Positions 1 to 50,629 of a stretch of 62,000 nt of DNA are shown here, one piece after another (the first letter of the stretch is position 1; every line of letters starts with the position of its first letter). This DNA is from Cristatella mucedo. Its lineage: Eukaryota; Bryozoa; Phylactolaemata; Cristatellidae. Made by a program: the position numbers and the translations under genes. The DNA lies in contig WPIO01000181.1 in NCBI GenBank assembly GCA_009760855.2, forward strand, positions 120,001 to 182,000, read 5' to 3'. The notes under the pieces were generated by a model. It was given only the letters and a program-made list of their open reading frames with translations. It did no database searches and was not told the origin of the DNA.

Positions 1-1660
1 GAAAAATGATCCACATCCTGCACTCAGCAGAATGTGGGAAGCTTTCACATCCGACACCGAATTTTTCTGATAATCTGCATATTTTTGAGGCATTCTAAGA
101 GTTATCTAGAGAATGCCTTCGAGAATCTTTTTTTTGGGCAAACAATGGACGAATGGAAGGAGACAAGACGGTCACAGCAGCAGCTGGCGGCTCCGACTCC
201 AATGTCTACATTTAAGAAGGTCACTAGTGACCTAGTCCTGAAGTTCGTATCCCGATGAAAGAAGACAAGTCACCTGGACCCTATTCCCACTGACCTGCTT
301 CTACGATGCATTCACCTGCTGCTACCATGCATAACTAACATCATAAATACGTTATTAGCCTCATGTCTTGTCCCAGCACCTTTCAAAAAGGCTGTAATCA
401 CGCCACTGCTCAAGAGAGCAAAACAACTTGAGCAACTTCCGCCCAGTCTCCCTTCTACTGTTCCTATCAAAGATACTGCAACAAGTCGTGGCAGACCAGC
501 TGTACTCATATATTAGAACTTCAAACCATGCTAGTAAGTTTCAGTCTGGTTTTAGAGCTAATCCCTATGCAGAGTCAGCATTGCCTCAGGTGTACAACGG
601 CGTACTCAGGAATGCAGACATGGATAGTGTCTCTACTTGTTTTACTCGATCTTTCGGCAGCTTTTGACACCATCGATCACAAAGTTCTTCTAGAGCGCCT
701 CCCATCTCGCCTGGGCATCACTGTCACTGCTCTGCAGTGGTTCAGGTCCTATCTTAGTGGGAGACTCCGGAGTATTGATGTGAATGGACAAAGATCATCC
801 GAGGAACCTCTGAAATATGGGGTACCTCAGGGCTCCATGCCAGGTCCTGTTTTTTTTCACTATTAATACCATTCAATTGTGTTTCCCTTTACGGCAAATG
901 TAAAGCACCTAGAAAGAGATTGAGTTCTCTGAGGGCGCTTTATCAAGTGCATTATTATTATTATTATTATTATTACTTTTCCTTTTGCCGATATGATTGC
1001 CAAGCACAATCTAGGCTTTCACTTCTATGTGTATGACACTCAGTTGTACCTTTGCTTTTATCCCTCCCAGCCTTCAGCACGTCGAATTCTCTCAATTCCC
1101 TTGCTGCATGTATTGATGACATCCGTACATGGATGACAGCAAACTTACTCTGCGGCTAGGCTTGTCTGTGGTGAGTGTCGCAGTTGCCACATCACACCAC
1201 TTCTCGCCGACCTGCACTGGCTCCCAGTCAAGCAACTCATCGAAGGTTTTGTCACTCACTTTCAGGTCCCTTCATTATTTGGCTCCAGCCTTCCTATCAG
1301 ATCTACTCACCCACTCAGGCTAAGCATAGTACCGCCTGCTTTTCGGAATCGAACTGTTTACCTATGCCTCCTACAAACCCCAAATCCTCTGAAGACCGTA
1401 CATTCAGTTTGTATGCTCATGTATGTGCTTATGCGTGCTGGCACTATGCCTGTTGCCATTAACCACATTTGCATGCTGACCCTGTTCATGTCACCCCTAA
1501 CCACATTGTTCTTGTTCTTTATCAAGCATGCTACCACTAACTATTCAATCGTGCTTCCTTTGAAGCAAACGTAAAGTGCCTAGAAAAAGATTGAGTTCTC
1601 TGAGGGTGCTTTATCAAATGTATTACTATTATTGTTACTATTATTATTGAATGAATGAGC
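1..1660 (+). mobile_element. Decayed L2/CR1-like LINE with reverse transcriptase fragment (LINE family 1)
   Basis: Broken frames encode non-LTR reverse transcriptase blocks: a DPIPTDLL-like segment near 281-300, FRPVSLLLFLSKILQQVVA (from 437), LDLSAAFDTIDHKVLLERL (about 645-705), YGVPQGS (about 818-838) and a mutated YADD region near 1030. Frameshifts and stops interrupt it. A second 3' tail at about 870-975 sits inside the RT domain. The C-terminal remnant (1150-1460) and the family tail with TTATTATT end near 1650. Inactive. Confidence 0.85.
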
Positions 1661-2604
1661 CGTGCTGAGAAGCTATACATTGACTAGCATTGCATACGGT
1701 GCCACGACATTGTTGTGTATGCTCTCGCGCACTACTATTCACCGGTGCCATTATTCGCTGTTGTCATCATAAATAATATAGCCTATTTCAAGCAGTGCAT
1801 AAGAAGGGCATCAACCAAGTGCGCACGGAGAATGCATGAGGTGAGACACCAAAGGTGCAAGAAGCAATTAATCCTACGCAACAACTTGCATGAAGCCAGG
1901 AACAGCTTTTGCTACATCGGCAATCACGGAGGACCCAGTGATGTCACAAATACTTATGTCAGCGCCCATCTCCCACAATCAAACAAGCACACTCCTGAAC
2001 GATCCATCCACCCGACTAGACCACAGGTTGCATTCCAGCTTAAAGTATTGAAAACAAAGGCTCAGCAAGGCAAGTACATTTTGTGTTTACTGCTGAGGTA
2101 CCTGCATGAAATAGCCAGTAAGTTCCGACACATGAGTCGGAGAGTAAATGAACAAGACTCACTTACAAGACAGCCCGGGTTTGAAATATTGCCTTTTACT
2201 TAGAAATTCTCAATTCCTTCATTGAGTTGTAACTTGCAGCAGCCGCAGCACGTGCAGCAGACGTAGACTGCCTCGCTCCGGCTATTGTGGGTTTTGGAAG
2301 GCGGTCAGAGAGTTCGATAGATCGCCAAAAGCCTGGCTCAGTTGTCGGCCGAATCAGTCCCACAGCCCAAGCTGAATGTGAGCCGTCGGCTGGCCTCGTG
2401 CACCCAACTGAATCCTCCCTCGGCCTGCGCATACTCAGCCATCGGCGAACGACGCTTGGTGCTGAGAATGGGCACCAACTAAAGACAGGGGGCAGCTCTG
2501 GCGAAATTTCGCCTCTCCTTTCCCCTTCCCAGGCACCGCGTGCAGCCTACCCGATGTCGAGGCTACATCGCGGCGGCGGGCAGTGTGCGCGCATTCGCTG
2601 AGAG

Positions 2605-2998
2605 GACGAAGAAATGGATGAGACGATGAGAGGACGATGAGACGATGAAAGAACGTGCCATGGATGAGAGGACGATGAGACGATGCGCCATGCATAAGAG
2701 GACGATGAGACGATGAGAGGACGATGAGATGGATTAGAGGATGAGACGATGAGAGGACGAAGAGATGGATGAGCCGATGAGAGGACGATGAGACGATGAA
2801 AGAACGCGCCATGGATGAGAGGATGAGAGGACGATGAGACGATGCGCCATGGATGAGAGGATGAGACGATGAGAGGGCGATGAGATGGATGAGACAATGA
2901 GAGAACGATAAGAGGATGATGAGACGATGTGAGGACGATGAGAGGACGATGAGATGATGAGAGGACGATGAGACGATGAGAGGACGATGAGAGGACGC
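2605..2998. repeat. Minisatellite of GATGAGACGATGAGAGGAC-like units
   Basis: About 390 bp of imperfect units built from GATGAGA, CGATGAGAGGAC and GATGGATGAGAGG, located about 700 bp upstream of the SIRT7 start codon. It creates long minus-strand Ser/His/Leu/Ile-rich open frames that I do not regard as genes. Confidence 0.9.
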
Positions 2999-3599
2999 GC
3001 CGCGTGCGACCGCCACGAAAGAAAAAAATGGACTCCCTCGCGCCGCTCTGCGCGCCCGTTCGGCCGTCGTCCGAGAAACCAGAAAGCTGACGGCGGCCGG
3101 GAAAGCCCGCCCTCCGACGACCGCGCCGACGCCGCGGCGGCGAGCAGGGTGCGCACCGCCGCGAGCTCGCGCTCGCCGACGCCGCGGCGACCTCGCCTCC
3201 GCCTCGAGGCAAAAGTCGGCGGCTCGGGGGCGGGGCGTTGCGCAGGCCGGCGGTCGAGCGCTGCCGCCGCTCACCTCCAAGACTGCCAAAGTCTGGAATA
3301 TTTTTAACAAGCCCTCAACCTCCGCGTACAGCCCGACGTAGCTCTGATGCGAGCACAGATACTTGACAGTGCAAACGAGCAGCGCCGTCCACCTGCACAA
3401 GAGAGGAAACTCCTGGCGAACGACAGCGAGCGCGATAGCGAGGCCAGCGCACGGGCCAGGCGCACGCGCCCGCTATACGGCGGCGTGCGCGACCAATTGA
3501 AGGACGCATCGACGCCGCTCACCCGATGGCCTGCGCGGTGTTGTAGGCTAGCAAGTACAGCCGGGCGACGCCGCGCCTCCCACCTTCGGCGCCGCTGCG

Positions 3600-3669
3600 A
3601 GGTGCCATTTTGTTCCGGCAACCGGTAAACATCGAGCCACTTCCTGTTACTATCGCGCCTCCGTTGGCA
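3600..3669 (+). promoter_or_regulatory. SIRT7 proximal promoter / 5' UTR with YY1- and ETS-like motifs
   Basis: GC-rich, CpG-dense DNA from about 3000 leads into the SIRT7 start. Near the ATG are GCCATTTTG (3604-3612, YY1-like), TTCCGG (3613-3618, ETS core) and CCACTTCCTG (3637-3646, ETS-like). No TATA box is visible. These are motif matches; the transcription start is not determined. Confidence 0.5.
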
Positions 3670-14103
<10,434 letters not shown>

Positions 14104-14320
14104 CCTCTGCGATGACCTCTCATTTGCCCTCCATTCTGTGTATAGGTTTGTATTTTAATCGTAGCCTTCAGCGTGCCAGCTCTTGCAGCCACCAAACCTT
14201 CGAAGGAGGCCACGGTGGAGGCCCGTATGTCTTCGAGTTTGCGCCATTGCAACGAACGTTGCTAACTTGTAGCAAAAGATGCTTCCTGATATGCCATTGA
14301 ATAAAATGAGATAGGCCTCT
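14104..14320 (+). other. SIRT7: SIRT7 3' UTR with AATAAA
   Basis: A canonical AATAAA at 14300-14305 lies about 200 nt after the TGA. The cleavage point near 14320 is inferred. Confidence 0.7.
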
Positions 14321-15324
14321 GTGCCTTCGGTACGCTCCGTGGCAGCTGCAGTCTTTTGCAATCGTCGCTTTGCGCCCTTTGTGCAAATGCTTGTCCGGTT
14401 GGTGTGCGACTGCGTGCAGATGCCATTCTAGCAGTCGTCACCAGACTGCAGGATACGTTCCAGTAGGTTGGGAGGGCCTTTTAAGTCTTAAAATTCTCCT
14501 AGATAAGCAAATCTGGTTTCACCACTTCCTGTCTCGACGTAATTTGTCTTGCGGTTCAGCCGAAGCATGACCGGTGGGGTTCAGCCGAAGCATTACCTAT
14601 GGATGCCGACAAGGTGCGCAGGTGCCACCGACGAGCAGCTGACTGCACGATTGGATTGCTGCCTCGCTTGCCCATATACTAGAGGGCGTGGTTTTTTCTG
14701 CCAGCTGTAATGCTACTACATGGCAGGAAACTCGGTGAGGCTTTTCTTTCAAGTAAGCTGCAGGAAGCGATGCATGCTGGGGGTTTAGGTTAGGCAGAGT
14801 CTCTCTGGCCGCCGCTCATCTTTCAATTGTGCCGTTTTAAATACCCCTGCGGCTGTGCGCAGGCAGTGAAAACTGGATGTGCCATCTGAAGGTTGTGCCA
14901 GCAGCAGGCAGGTGGTCGTGGGTGCGGTTCGAGCATTCGGACGCCGCGAGAGCAGGCCATCGGTTGATTCAGTGTTCGAAGCATCGCCTGCATGCGTAAC
15001 CAAGGAGCTGCCCCCTAGCACATTCAAACGAGCGAGAGAGAGACGGAAGGAGAAGGCAACCAAGCCGTGTGCGCGTGAGCTGCTCGGTGCGATGTGATGG
15101 TGAAAGCTATCTAGGTCACGTGATCGGCTTGGAGGCTTCTGCTCGACCTGCCGGCACAATCACTGCCATCGTCGGCTCAACGTGACCAGGCTTTCTTCTT
15201 CGAGAGAGACAGAGACACACAGACATCCTTTGTGTTCGTCTGCGTGCTACAATTGTGCACATGATTACCCATCAGCAGATGGACTTCCTTTTCAGACTAT
15301 ACGAGGTGGGCAGGGCAAACTTAA

Positions 15325-15655
15325 TAATAATAATAATAATAATATTGCACTTGATAAAGCGCCCTCAGAGAACTTAATCTCTTTCTAGGCGCTTTACATT
15401 TGCTCTTCTCTAATGCAGCCTTTAAACTGTATTATTGTGTCTATACATGGCATGCCATGGTTAGTGGCAGCATGGCGTGCATACAGCCACTTACCATATT
15501 TGCATGCTGACACTGTGCATGCTACCTCTAACCATGTAGTGCTTGCTGTTCATTGAGAATGTATACGGCTAACCATTCGATCACGATTCCTTTTCAACAA
15601 ATGTGAAGTGCCTAAAAAGAGATTGAGTTCTCTGAGAGTGCTATAGTAATGCAAT
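15325..15655. mobile_element. Two LINE family 1 tails in opposite orientation
   Basis: 15325-15415 is the family tail in minus orientation, starting with (TAA)n; 15440-15650 is the tail in plus orientation. Together they resemble two 5'-truncated insertions joined by their 5' ends. Lies in the intergenic space between the two genes. Confidence 0.7.
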
Positions 15656-15746
15656 GTTACTATAATTATAACTATTTATTATTAGTATTATAGTTACTAT
15701 TATTATTATAATTAGTAATAGTATGTTACTATTACTAATATGTAAT

Positions 15747-15786
<40 letters not shown>

Positions 15787-15830
15787 ATATATATGTGTGT
15801 GTGTGTATATACATATAATCAGTTATACTC
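15650..15830. repeat. AT-rich region with (AT)n
   Basis: AT-rich low-complexity DNA after the LINE tails in the intergenic region, with (AT)n at about 15752-15778. Confidence 0.9.
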
Positions 15831-16024
15831 CTAATATTAATATAAATTTTACTATTGTGGCAACAAACGTTCTGTAAATAGTGCTTTACCGTTTTAGCAG
15901 TACTATGGATATCAAAACAGCAGGGTGTAATGCAAGCCAGACGGCAGTGACTAATAAACATGTATATACATGTGTTTGTGTGCGCGTGTGTGTAAATGTT
16001 ACCAATAAACTTAGCTTATTATAG

Positions 16025-16200
16025 AGGATGATACACGAAGTAGCCCGTGGGATAAGATGCTGGCTCTTCACGGTCCAGATCGTACGTTCGAGTCCTGCAG
16101 TAAGCAATTGTCATGGCTGCCCGCTGCCAGCGAGAGTGATGGCTGCCAAGGCTCTTGTGCTGCGATATAAATGAGACTCTGAGTGAATCGGCTCTGAGTG
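16025..16200 (+). mobile_element. SINE family 2-like element
   Basis: tRNA-like head GTAGCCCGTGGGATAAGATG with B box CGTTCGAGTCCTG, body with AGTGATGGCTGCCAAGGCTC and ATAAATGAGACTCTGAG. Diverged 3' end. Intergenic. Confidence 0.55.
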
Positions 16201-16665
16201 AATTCACCTGGCTCCCACCGCATCCATCCGCGCCACTTCCCAAGCAAGTTATGAGCCGTTTAACTTCTGCCTCTGATCAACCTCGAATCCTGTGGAGAAT
16301 CCTCTGCTCCTGAACTCTGTCATCATCGTGACCCCCCCCCCCCCCACTGACTGTCGCTACTTCCGCTGACTGGGCATTAAAGAGTGCACCTGTTCTTTAC
16401 AGCATTTGCTGCGTCCTCGAGATTTTTCCCTTTATGTACTTCTGTGTGAAGCCGTCGAACCACCGGCAGCCGCCTTCAACTCACCGCCTCAAGCTACGAG
16501 TCCTCTCAAGCTACGGCTTCCAAAGGATCGCTTCAGAAGGTCGCAAGAATTCAGCACCGCCCAAGTGGGGCGGTACCGTTGTACAGTGAAGCCTTGGTGG
16601 GCGGGCTCTGCAGCTGCCTAGAACCTACTTACAATCGAACGCCAGCTGCAGCGGCAACGAGGACA

Positions 16666-16856
16666 GGAAGACCGACTTATATTTCGGCGTCTCAGCCGCC
16701 TGGCACATCCGGCGGAAGCTATCGAGGAAGACCGACTTATATTTCGGCGTTTGCTAGCTTGCGCTCAGCTCGAGCTCTCGTTTTTATTTCGTTGTCGCAC
16801 GAGCGCAGGCGTGTCTGCATCTTGCCTCGGCGTCTCAGCCGCCTGGCACATCCGGC
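16666..16856. repeat. Duplicated segments near the LARGE 3' end
   Basis: A 25-bp unit GGAAGACCGACTTATATTTC.. occurs at 16666-16690 and 16726-16750 (60-bp spacing); a 29-bp unit CGGCGTCTCAGCCGCCTGGC.. occurs at 16685-16713 and 16828-16856. Confidence 0.9.
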
Positions 16857-17255
16857 CATCGCCGGCACCGAAGACAGGAGGCGCGGGCAGCTGCTGCCCA
16901 GCTCAGCCGGCTGCTTCCGGTGACCGGCCTGGTGACCGGCGCCGCCCCTCTCGATTCTCAGAAGCGACAGATGAGGCAAAGTCGCCGGCTGGGGGGAGGC
17001 AAGCTGCCAGCAGCCGTTGCTCGCCGGCCGGAAGCAGCATAGAGGTAGGTGTCGACGTCGCACGCACGGCCGGGTCGCCGGAGCCTTTAGGCAGTCCTCC
17101 CGCACTTCGAGACGGCTCCGGTGAATAGAAGGAGGTCAGACGGCAGCAGCCACGGTGGCTTGTGAGCTAGGGGCGATGACTCCGTGGAGAGAGGGAGGCG
17201 TTAGAGCCCGTGTGCTGCCAGCGCCGACAGCCGGTCGCGATCGATCTGCATCGAG
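16793..17255 (-). other. LARGE1: LARGE 3' UTR with AATAAA
   Basis: On the minus strand the first clear AATAAA after the stop is at 16798-16793, giving a 3' UTR of roughly 460-480 nt. A 29-bp segment at 16828-16856 inside it is duplicated at 16685-16713. Confidence 0.55.
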
Positions 17256-44250
<26,995 letters not shown>

Positions 44251-45170
44251 CCCTGCCCATTCAGGCAGCCATCCAGCTTCGAAGATGGATGACGGCGGTG
44301 GGGAGGAGGCAAACTACAGCTACAAAAAGAGAGAGAGAAAAACGATCACGTCATTCGCCAGGTCAGAAGTGAACCGAAGCCAAACATAAGCTGATCGAGG
44401 TCCCTCCCACCGTTTCTTTCGGCAGGCTTTGCAAATGCTCCGGCATGTCTCGGCAGACCAGCTGATGCCGACCAGCGTTGAATAAGCTGCGGGTAGTTGC
44501 ACGAGGCAGCCGAAGCAGTCAACGATGCGTAAGGTCACCGCAGGTCACCATAAGTCAATGATTCGCAGGATGCCAAAGCATCGTCCGGGTCACCAATCGC
44601 CAATTTGCTGCCGGCTTCTCAGTGAGACAGCGCTACTAGTGATTGTACTAATAGTTGCTGCTAGTGCATGCCTTTGGTTTTCCAGACTTAGTCAGCACGG
44701 CCTAATGGCTTGACCGGTTTTTTTTAAAGTTCAGCCCAAAAAAGGCACTAAAGCATTGAAAGGGTGACAACTTCTTGTTCTTCTTTCCATGTCCTTCCTA
44801 GAGGCAGTGGGCTGCTCGCGATGGCATCCGGCAGCAGCTCGTTGACAGTGCTGATGGAGACACAGCTATAAACTTCTTGCCCAGACTTCAGAACTTCAGA
44901 CCCAGGAAGCTATAAACTTCTTGCGCCGAAACTTCAGCTGCTGCTTTTCAGCCGAGCGATCACCACCGTGACCGATCGAAAATACGTGCACTGCCTGCCT
45001 ACCTTCAAAGTCCGGTAGCAGCGTACGAAGCAGTTCAAAAGGCGTGGACTAGTGAGGAAAAATGAATGGCACCCAACTAGCACCGAGCTAGCATCGAGAT
45101 TGAGCAGTAGCTGCGGCAGCAACAAATGCTCGGGCGCCCGACGAGCTGCTCCGTGCTCCAGTGGCGGCTA

Positions 45171-45172
<2 letters not shown>

Positions 45173-45202
<30 letters not shown>
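45173..45202 (+). repeat. Poly(G) run of about 30
   Basis: An uninterrupted G run; strongly G-quadruplex-prone if real in length. Confidence 0.9.
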
Positions 45203-45203
<1 letters not shown>

Positions 45204-45547
45204 GACTGCTTGGCTGACGAGGCTGCAGTTCATCGATCAGACTTCGGCAGAGGCAGCTGCTGCAGTCCGAGCGAACGACATCCATCCACTCGATCAGATA
45301 GCGGGCAGCCGAGGCTGCTGGACAGGCGCTGGCAGCAGCCTCGGCTGCTGATTAGCATTGGCTGCTGCTGCAGCCTGGTGCCTACCATCTTCCTAAGTGG
45401 TTACACGGGGTTCCTCGAGGGCAATTAGCTACCCGGCTAATTGCAACCGTGGCCTAGCAAGATGGAGCAGTTACAGGCTACATATTACATTAATAAGCGT
45501 CGTCGCTTTGATGAAGGCATGAGCAGAGTCTAGTGATCTTTGTATGT

Positions 45548-45816
<269 letters not shown>

Positions 45817-46499
45817 ATGTATGCATAAGCGTGACTTGTGCCGCCAATCAGGCACCTTCCTCCCCCCTGGTGGCTCTTTCTCTCAGACTCTGAGATCAGC
45901 AGCTACAGCGCACCCAACGACTTGAGCAGTGCCTTTGACACATCCTGTCACTTATACTCGATAAAATGAATGCAGTTGATTGTGAAGTCGAAGAAGTGTG
46001 TGGCAGGAATCGGAAGTGAATGAGTACTTCCCGGTGTGCTAGGAGCAACCGGTCCCTTGCCTTTGATCTGTGTCCTACCACCACCAGTACCCCCTTCCCC
46101 TAACCTGGATTCGAAAGGCATTGGTGAGAGGCTAGGCTAGAGGCTCGACTGGTTTTGGAATTGACCGGCTTTCCAATGGCCTCCCTAAACAAAGCCAAGC
46201 AAACAAGTACTAATGAGTACAGCACCAGTGCCCGAGCCAGAGTTCAAAGAGATAGCGATCGGCCTGTTAAGAACTGCTGCTGCTGCTGCTGCTGCTGCAT
46301 TAATGCCAACCACCAAAGGTCCATCAGAACGCAACAGTTGCAACATGCCAACAGCATGCTGCTACAGGTGCACGACAGACGGTCCTGAGGAGGAGGAGGA
46401 GGAGGAGGCTTTGGCTGCGGCACTCGGCACGACCGATGAGGTTCCAGCCGTCTTCCTCCTCCTCAATAACCGTCCAAAGGAGAAAGGGCAGCTTTAAAA

Positions 46500-46742
46500 A
46501 ATAGTATATAATTCATTTGTACGGTGCCCTAAGAGAACTAAATAAATCTCTGTTCAGGTGCTTCCGCATGTGCCACGAGGCTCCAGCCCACGACCTCGGT
46601 CGTAACGCCCACATGGTCTTTATGACTTTGTGGAGTTGCTGACGGAGATACTTTACATTACATTACATTACATCATCAAATACATTCACCTTGACCTCGG
46701 TCGTTAAGGGCAAGCAAGCACCTTAACCGCTGGGCCAAACCA
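46500..46742 (-). mobile_element. SINE family 1 containing a LINE family 2 tail insertion
   Basis: Minus-strand SINE, tail at 46505-46560 and tRNA-like head at 46690-46742. About 70 bp between 46604 and 46673 match the 3' end of LINE family 2 plus TTACAT repeats, a very short truncated insertion. Confidence 0.7.
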
Positions 46743-48509
46743 GCTGCCTTTCCTTTTCATGCATGAGTGGACAACAACAACGCCCTCTCGGCACTTACAT
46801 CTCTACAACACCAGGCGCCTTGCCGGAGGAGGGGGAGGGGCAGGCCGCGGCTGCTGCTGATGTTTGTTCAGCAGCTTTTTCAACTCCACACTTCGGCTCC
46901 TGTCCATCTCGGCATTGTTCGGGTCGGGCATTGTGCTCCCCCATTGTGCTCGCCTTCAAGCCGGATCTCGGCATCCTTCTTCGTTAGTCCTCGACCACTT
47001 TGCTCCGTTTGCTTGCGGCCGGCCGGCCGGTGTGGCGAACGCTGTGCCTGCTGCAGGACTCGAACCCACCACGACCTGCATGCAGATCGTGCTCGCAAGC
47101 GCGCCGAAGAGCACCTCATCACCCTCACCCACGTGGCTCGTCCTCCACGGGGCACTCAGACCCAGAGGCATTGCCTGCCTGCATCACCGGCATCACCTGC
47201 TGTGCAGCGCACTTCCAGCCCGAGGTGCCGCTTGCCTCGGCGCTGCCCGCCCGTGCAACGATGCCCTCAGCGGCAGCGCCGAGGCAGCCGGAGGCGGCGG
47301 CAGCAGCCGGAGGCGGCGGCAGCAGCTGCCGCGTATTCGAGCATTCCAAAGCTGCCACTTCACTCGACTCGAGTGTTGGCATTGTGAGACCTCGGCACCG
47401 GCTAGTGCGAGCTGAACCATTCATCGAGGCCACGGCGGCTTCTGTGACACGGCATCGAAGCAAAGGAGATGCAGCGAGAATATTCGATAGGTAAATACCG
47501 ACCGGCCGCAGGGCAGCAGCCGAAGGCCACTCCAAAACGGGATGCAAACAGGACGACCGACCGACCTTTCTAGACACGTGTCGTGTGTGCACAGGTCACC
47601 GGCACACGGTAGACACCGCGACAGGCTGCCACAGCCCCATCCAGACGGCCGGGACGGGTGACCGCCGGTATCTGGGTGTGGCGGAGCGAGGATCAGTGCC
47701 ACTTCAGAGTGGCGACCCCTCGCCTACCCCTGCTGCAGGCGGTCCACGCCGCCAGCCACAAAGCGAACGTTGCGGAGACCGGTGCACCGGTCTCACACTC
47801 AAAACGTCAGCCCAAGGATGGGCCCCCATTCACCCGAGTAGAAGTGCAGAGCGCAAAGTGCAGCTGCGTAGTAGCCCGGCCAGAGCCCGGAAGTGCATTT
47901 GCATCGTCGATATCATTCACCAGCTGATGCTCTCGGCAAGCATCGGTGCGCAGTCATTTTAGACCAGCCGCCATAACGCTCTCACAGCACTGGCACACTG
48001 ACGCCGTGTAAAACCTTGCCAAGCTCACGCATCAACGACCCATGACCTGTACATTCCGTATTTGTCAGAACCTGCGCTAGTGTAAGCGACCGTCCAAACG
48101 AAGGCGCACGTGCTAGCAAGCACGGGTACACGAACTCGCCTGTGCCCCAGACATATATGGCTTCACCCCTTCAGCTTCGTCAGACAAGTGCAGCTGCTGC
48201 ACTAGCTGCGCTAGGCCACTCGACCTTGAGCGGCCCATTCTTGCCCTTTAGACCCTGACCCAGAGGCATTCCTAGGATTTTGTGCTCAGCCTAGGGACGA
48301 ACTACACTGATGGCACCCCCCCCCCCCCGATCAGTATTAGACACCCATTTTGGCGCCCCCTGATTTAGCGCCTCTGATTCAGCGCTCGAAGATATATGCT
48401 CCCACTGGACCCCCCCCCCTTCGTTATGCTTCTGCCGTGACAGTAACCTGGGTTAGATTTCAAGTGCATCGGATCCCAAGCTTTACCCACATGGACCTTA
48501 TTCTGCTCT

Positions 48510-48930
<421 letters not shown>

Positions 48931-50629
48931 CTCTGGCTCACTGTCTCTGGTACATGATACAACAGTGGTACAGCATTACTCCCACGTTCAGCCTCTAACA
49001 GCAGCCTGCTTTGTGGTGGTTTGAGGGAGCAGTCCGTGTCCTTCGATATTAGTGTCTTTCCATTTAGTGTCTGCTATATTATAATCGTGTCCTTCCATTG
49101 GAAGCCCACAGCAGGATCAGGCCGACCGGCCGGCCGGCAAATAAGCTGCTTGGCGATTCAGTAAGCCAGCCACGATCACCGCGAGCCATCTCGAAAGATC
49201 AGTATCCATTGTCTTGGGTAGACAATGTAACCTGAGCTGTCTGCTCGCAGCAGGTCTAGGCGCAGCAGTTGCTCGAAGTCACGAGCCTGAGCAGTGATTC
49301 ACTCAAGTAGCCCAGCCATCCGTGGCGAGAGCCGGCCACCACGGCTGCTCCTGAAGGACAATAGCAAAGGCACCGATTTACAGATAATGACCCGAACAGG
49401 CTAAGCCAGCAGTTAATGATATATGCTTCCAAGTCAGTGGCCGGCCAAAAAGAAGCAGCTCGACCGAGGGTAATGGAGCAGGATACTGGTGCTGCCACGA
49501 TGGGATCCAGTTGATCTCCCATCCACCCACCTGCCCGCAGCTTCACCTCTACGGAATCGCTCTGCCACTCATCATCGACTTGTTCATCAAAAGGTGCCGA
49601 GCGACACGTTTGTTTGCCAGCACCTAGGGCAGCAGTAGACCTAGCGCTGCAACGAGCAGCTCAAGATGTCATGTTGTCATGCCAACCCACTCTAGGGGCT
49701 ACACAAGACACTTCAGATGCATCGAAAACATCGGAATTCAGTGCATTCAAGCAGCATCTGCTCCTCTCGACACGTCCCTCTCCTCAACAGGGGGAAGGAG
49801 GGGGAAGGGAGGGAGGGGAGGGGAGGGGAGGGAAGGGAAGGAAAGGAAAGGGAACGAGAGGGAAGGAGAAATGTCAGCCTCCGTTCAGGGCTGGGGGTAG
49901 CCCCAGGGCCAAGCTCAGTGCAAGCCCGGGCATCATTAGGCTTCCTCGCATACCGTGTCACATGCTGCCAGCCAAATCTGCATCCAAAACCCGGTGCTGA
50001 GTGTGGCAGGAGGCAGGTCGTGCAGCCATCTACATGCCAGCCAGGACAGTTTGAGGACACTGACCTAGCTTTGTAGCCAAGGTTTGTAGGCCTCGGCTAG
50101 CGACAACAAACCATGATGCTACTAGTGGCAGTACTGCTTTCGTCGACATCGAAAGTGATGTTTTGTCTGCATCTTGTCATAGAGTTCCAAAGTGGGCTGC
50201 GAGGGGTGGGGCTTAAAGCTCATTGAAACTACGGCACCTGAGCAGCAGATCAGTCGAAACCAGCCGGCTACTGCCTCTAATTCATCAAGAAGTGTTGTTT
50301 TTTTCGAGTTTCGTATGCTTAATATGTAAGATTTCATCTTCCAACCACTCCCAAGGACAGCATGGCTAGGTCAGCCGTGACTTGAGCAGCTGAAGCACAG
50401 GCAAGACTCGGCAGCTGCTGTCAAAGAGTTGGAGGCAGCAGCTGAGGTGCTGAACGCCAAGAGAGACAGACGAAATGCCAGTGTAGCAACTGACATGCAC
50501 GCGAGACCACAAGGCGAATTGGACGCATGTGACAATAATAATAATACGCTTGATAATGGGACCTGGATGAAGAGCACTAAGGCCACATGGTCGATCGAGA
50601 TGCTGCTTTAAGCTGAATGCTACTGGCTC

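Larger units (their letters stand above)
14321..16792. other. Intergenic region between convergent SIRT7 and LARGE
   Basis: Holds LINE family 1 tails, AT-rich simple DNA, one SINE family 2-like element, and a duplicated segment at 16666-16856. No exon recognised. Confidence 0.6.

Noticed and set aside
2435-3400. Long minus-strand open frames rich in Ser, His, Leu and Ile
   Set aside because: They come from translating the GATGAGA minisatellite and the GC-rich SIRT7 promoter; no domain and extreme repetitiveness.
46592-46704. GACCTCGGTCGT on both sides of the LINE tail as a 12-bp target-site duplication
   Set aside because: The SINE copy at 26275-26330 has the same doubled CGGTCGTCAAA unit without an insertion, so the duplication is internal to that SINE subfamily.
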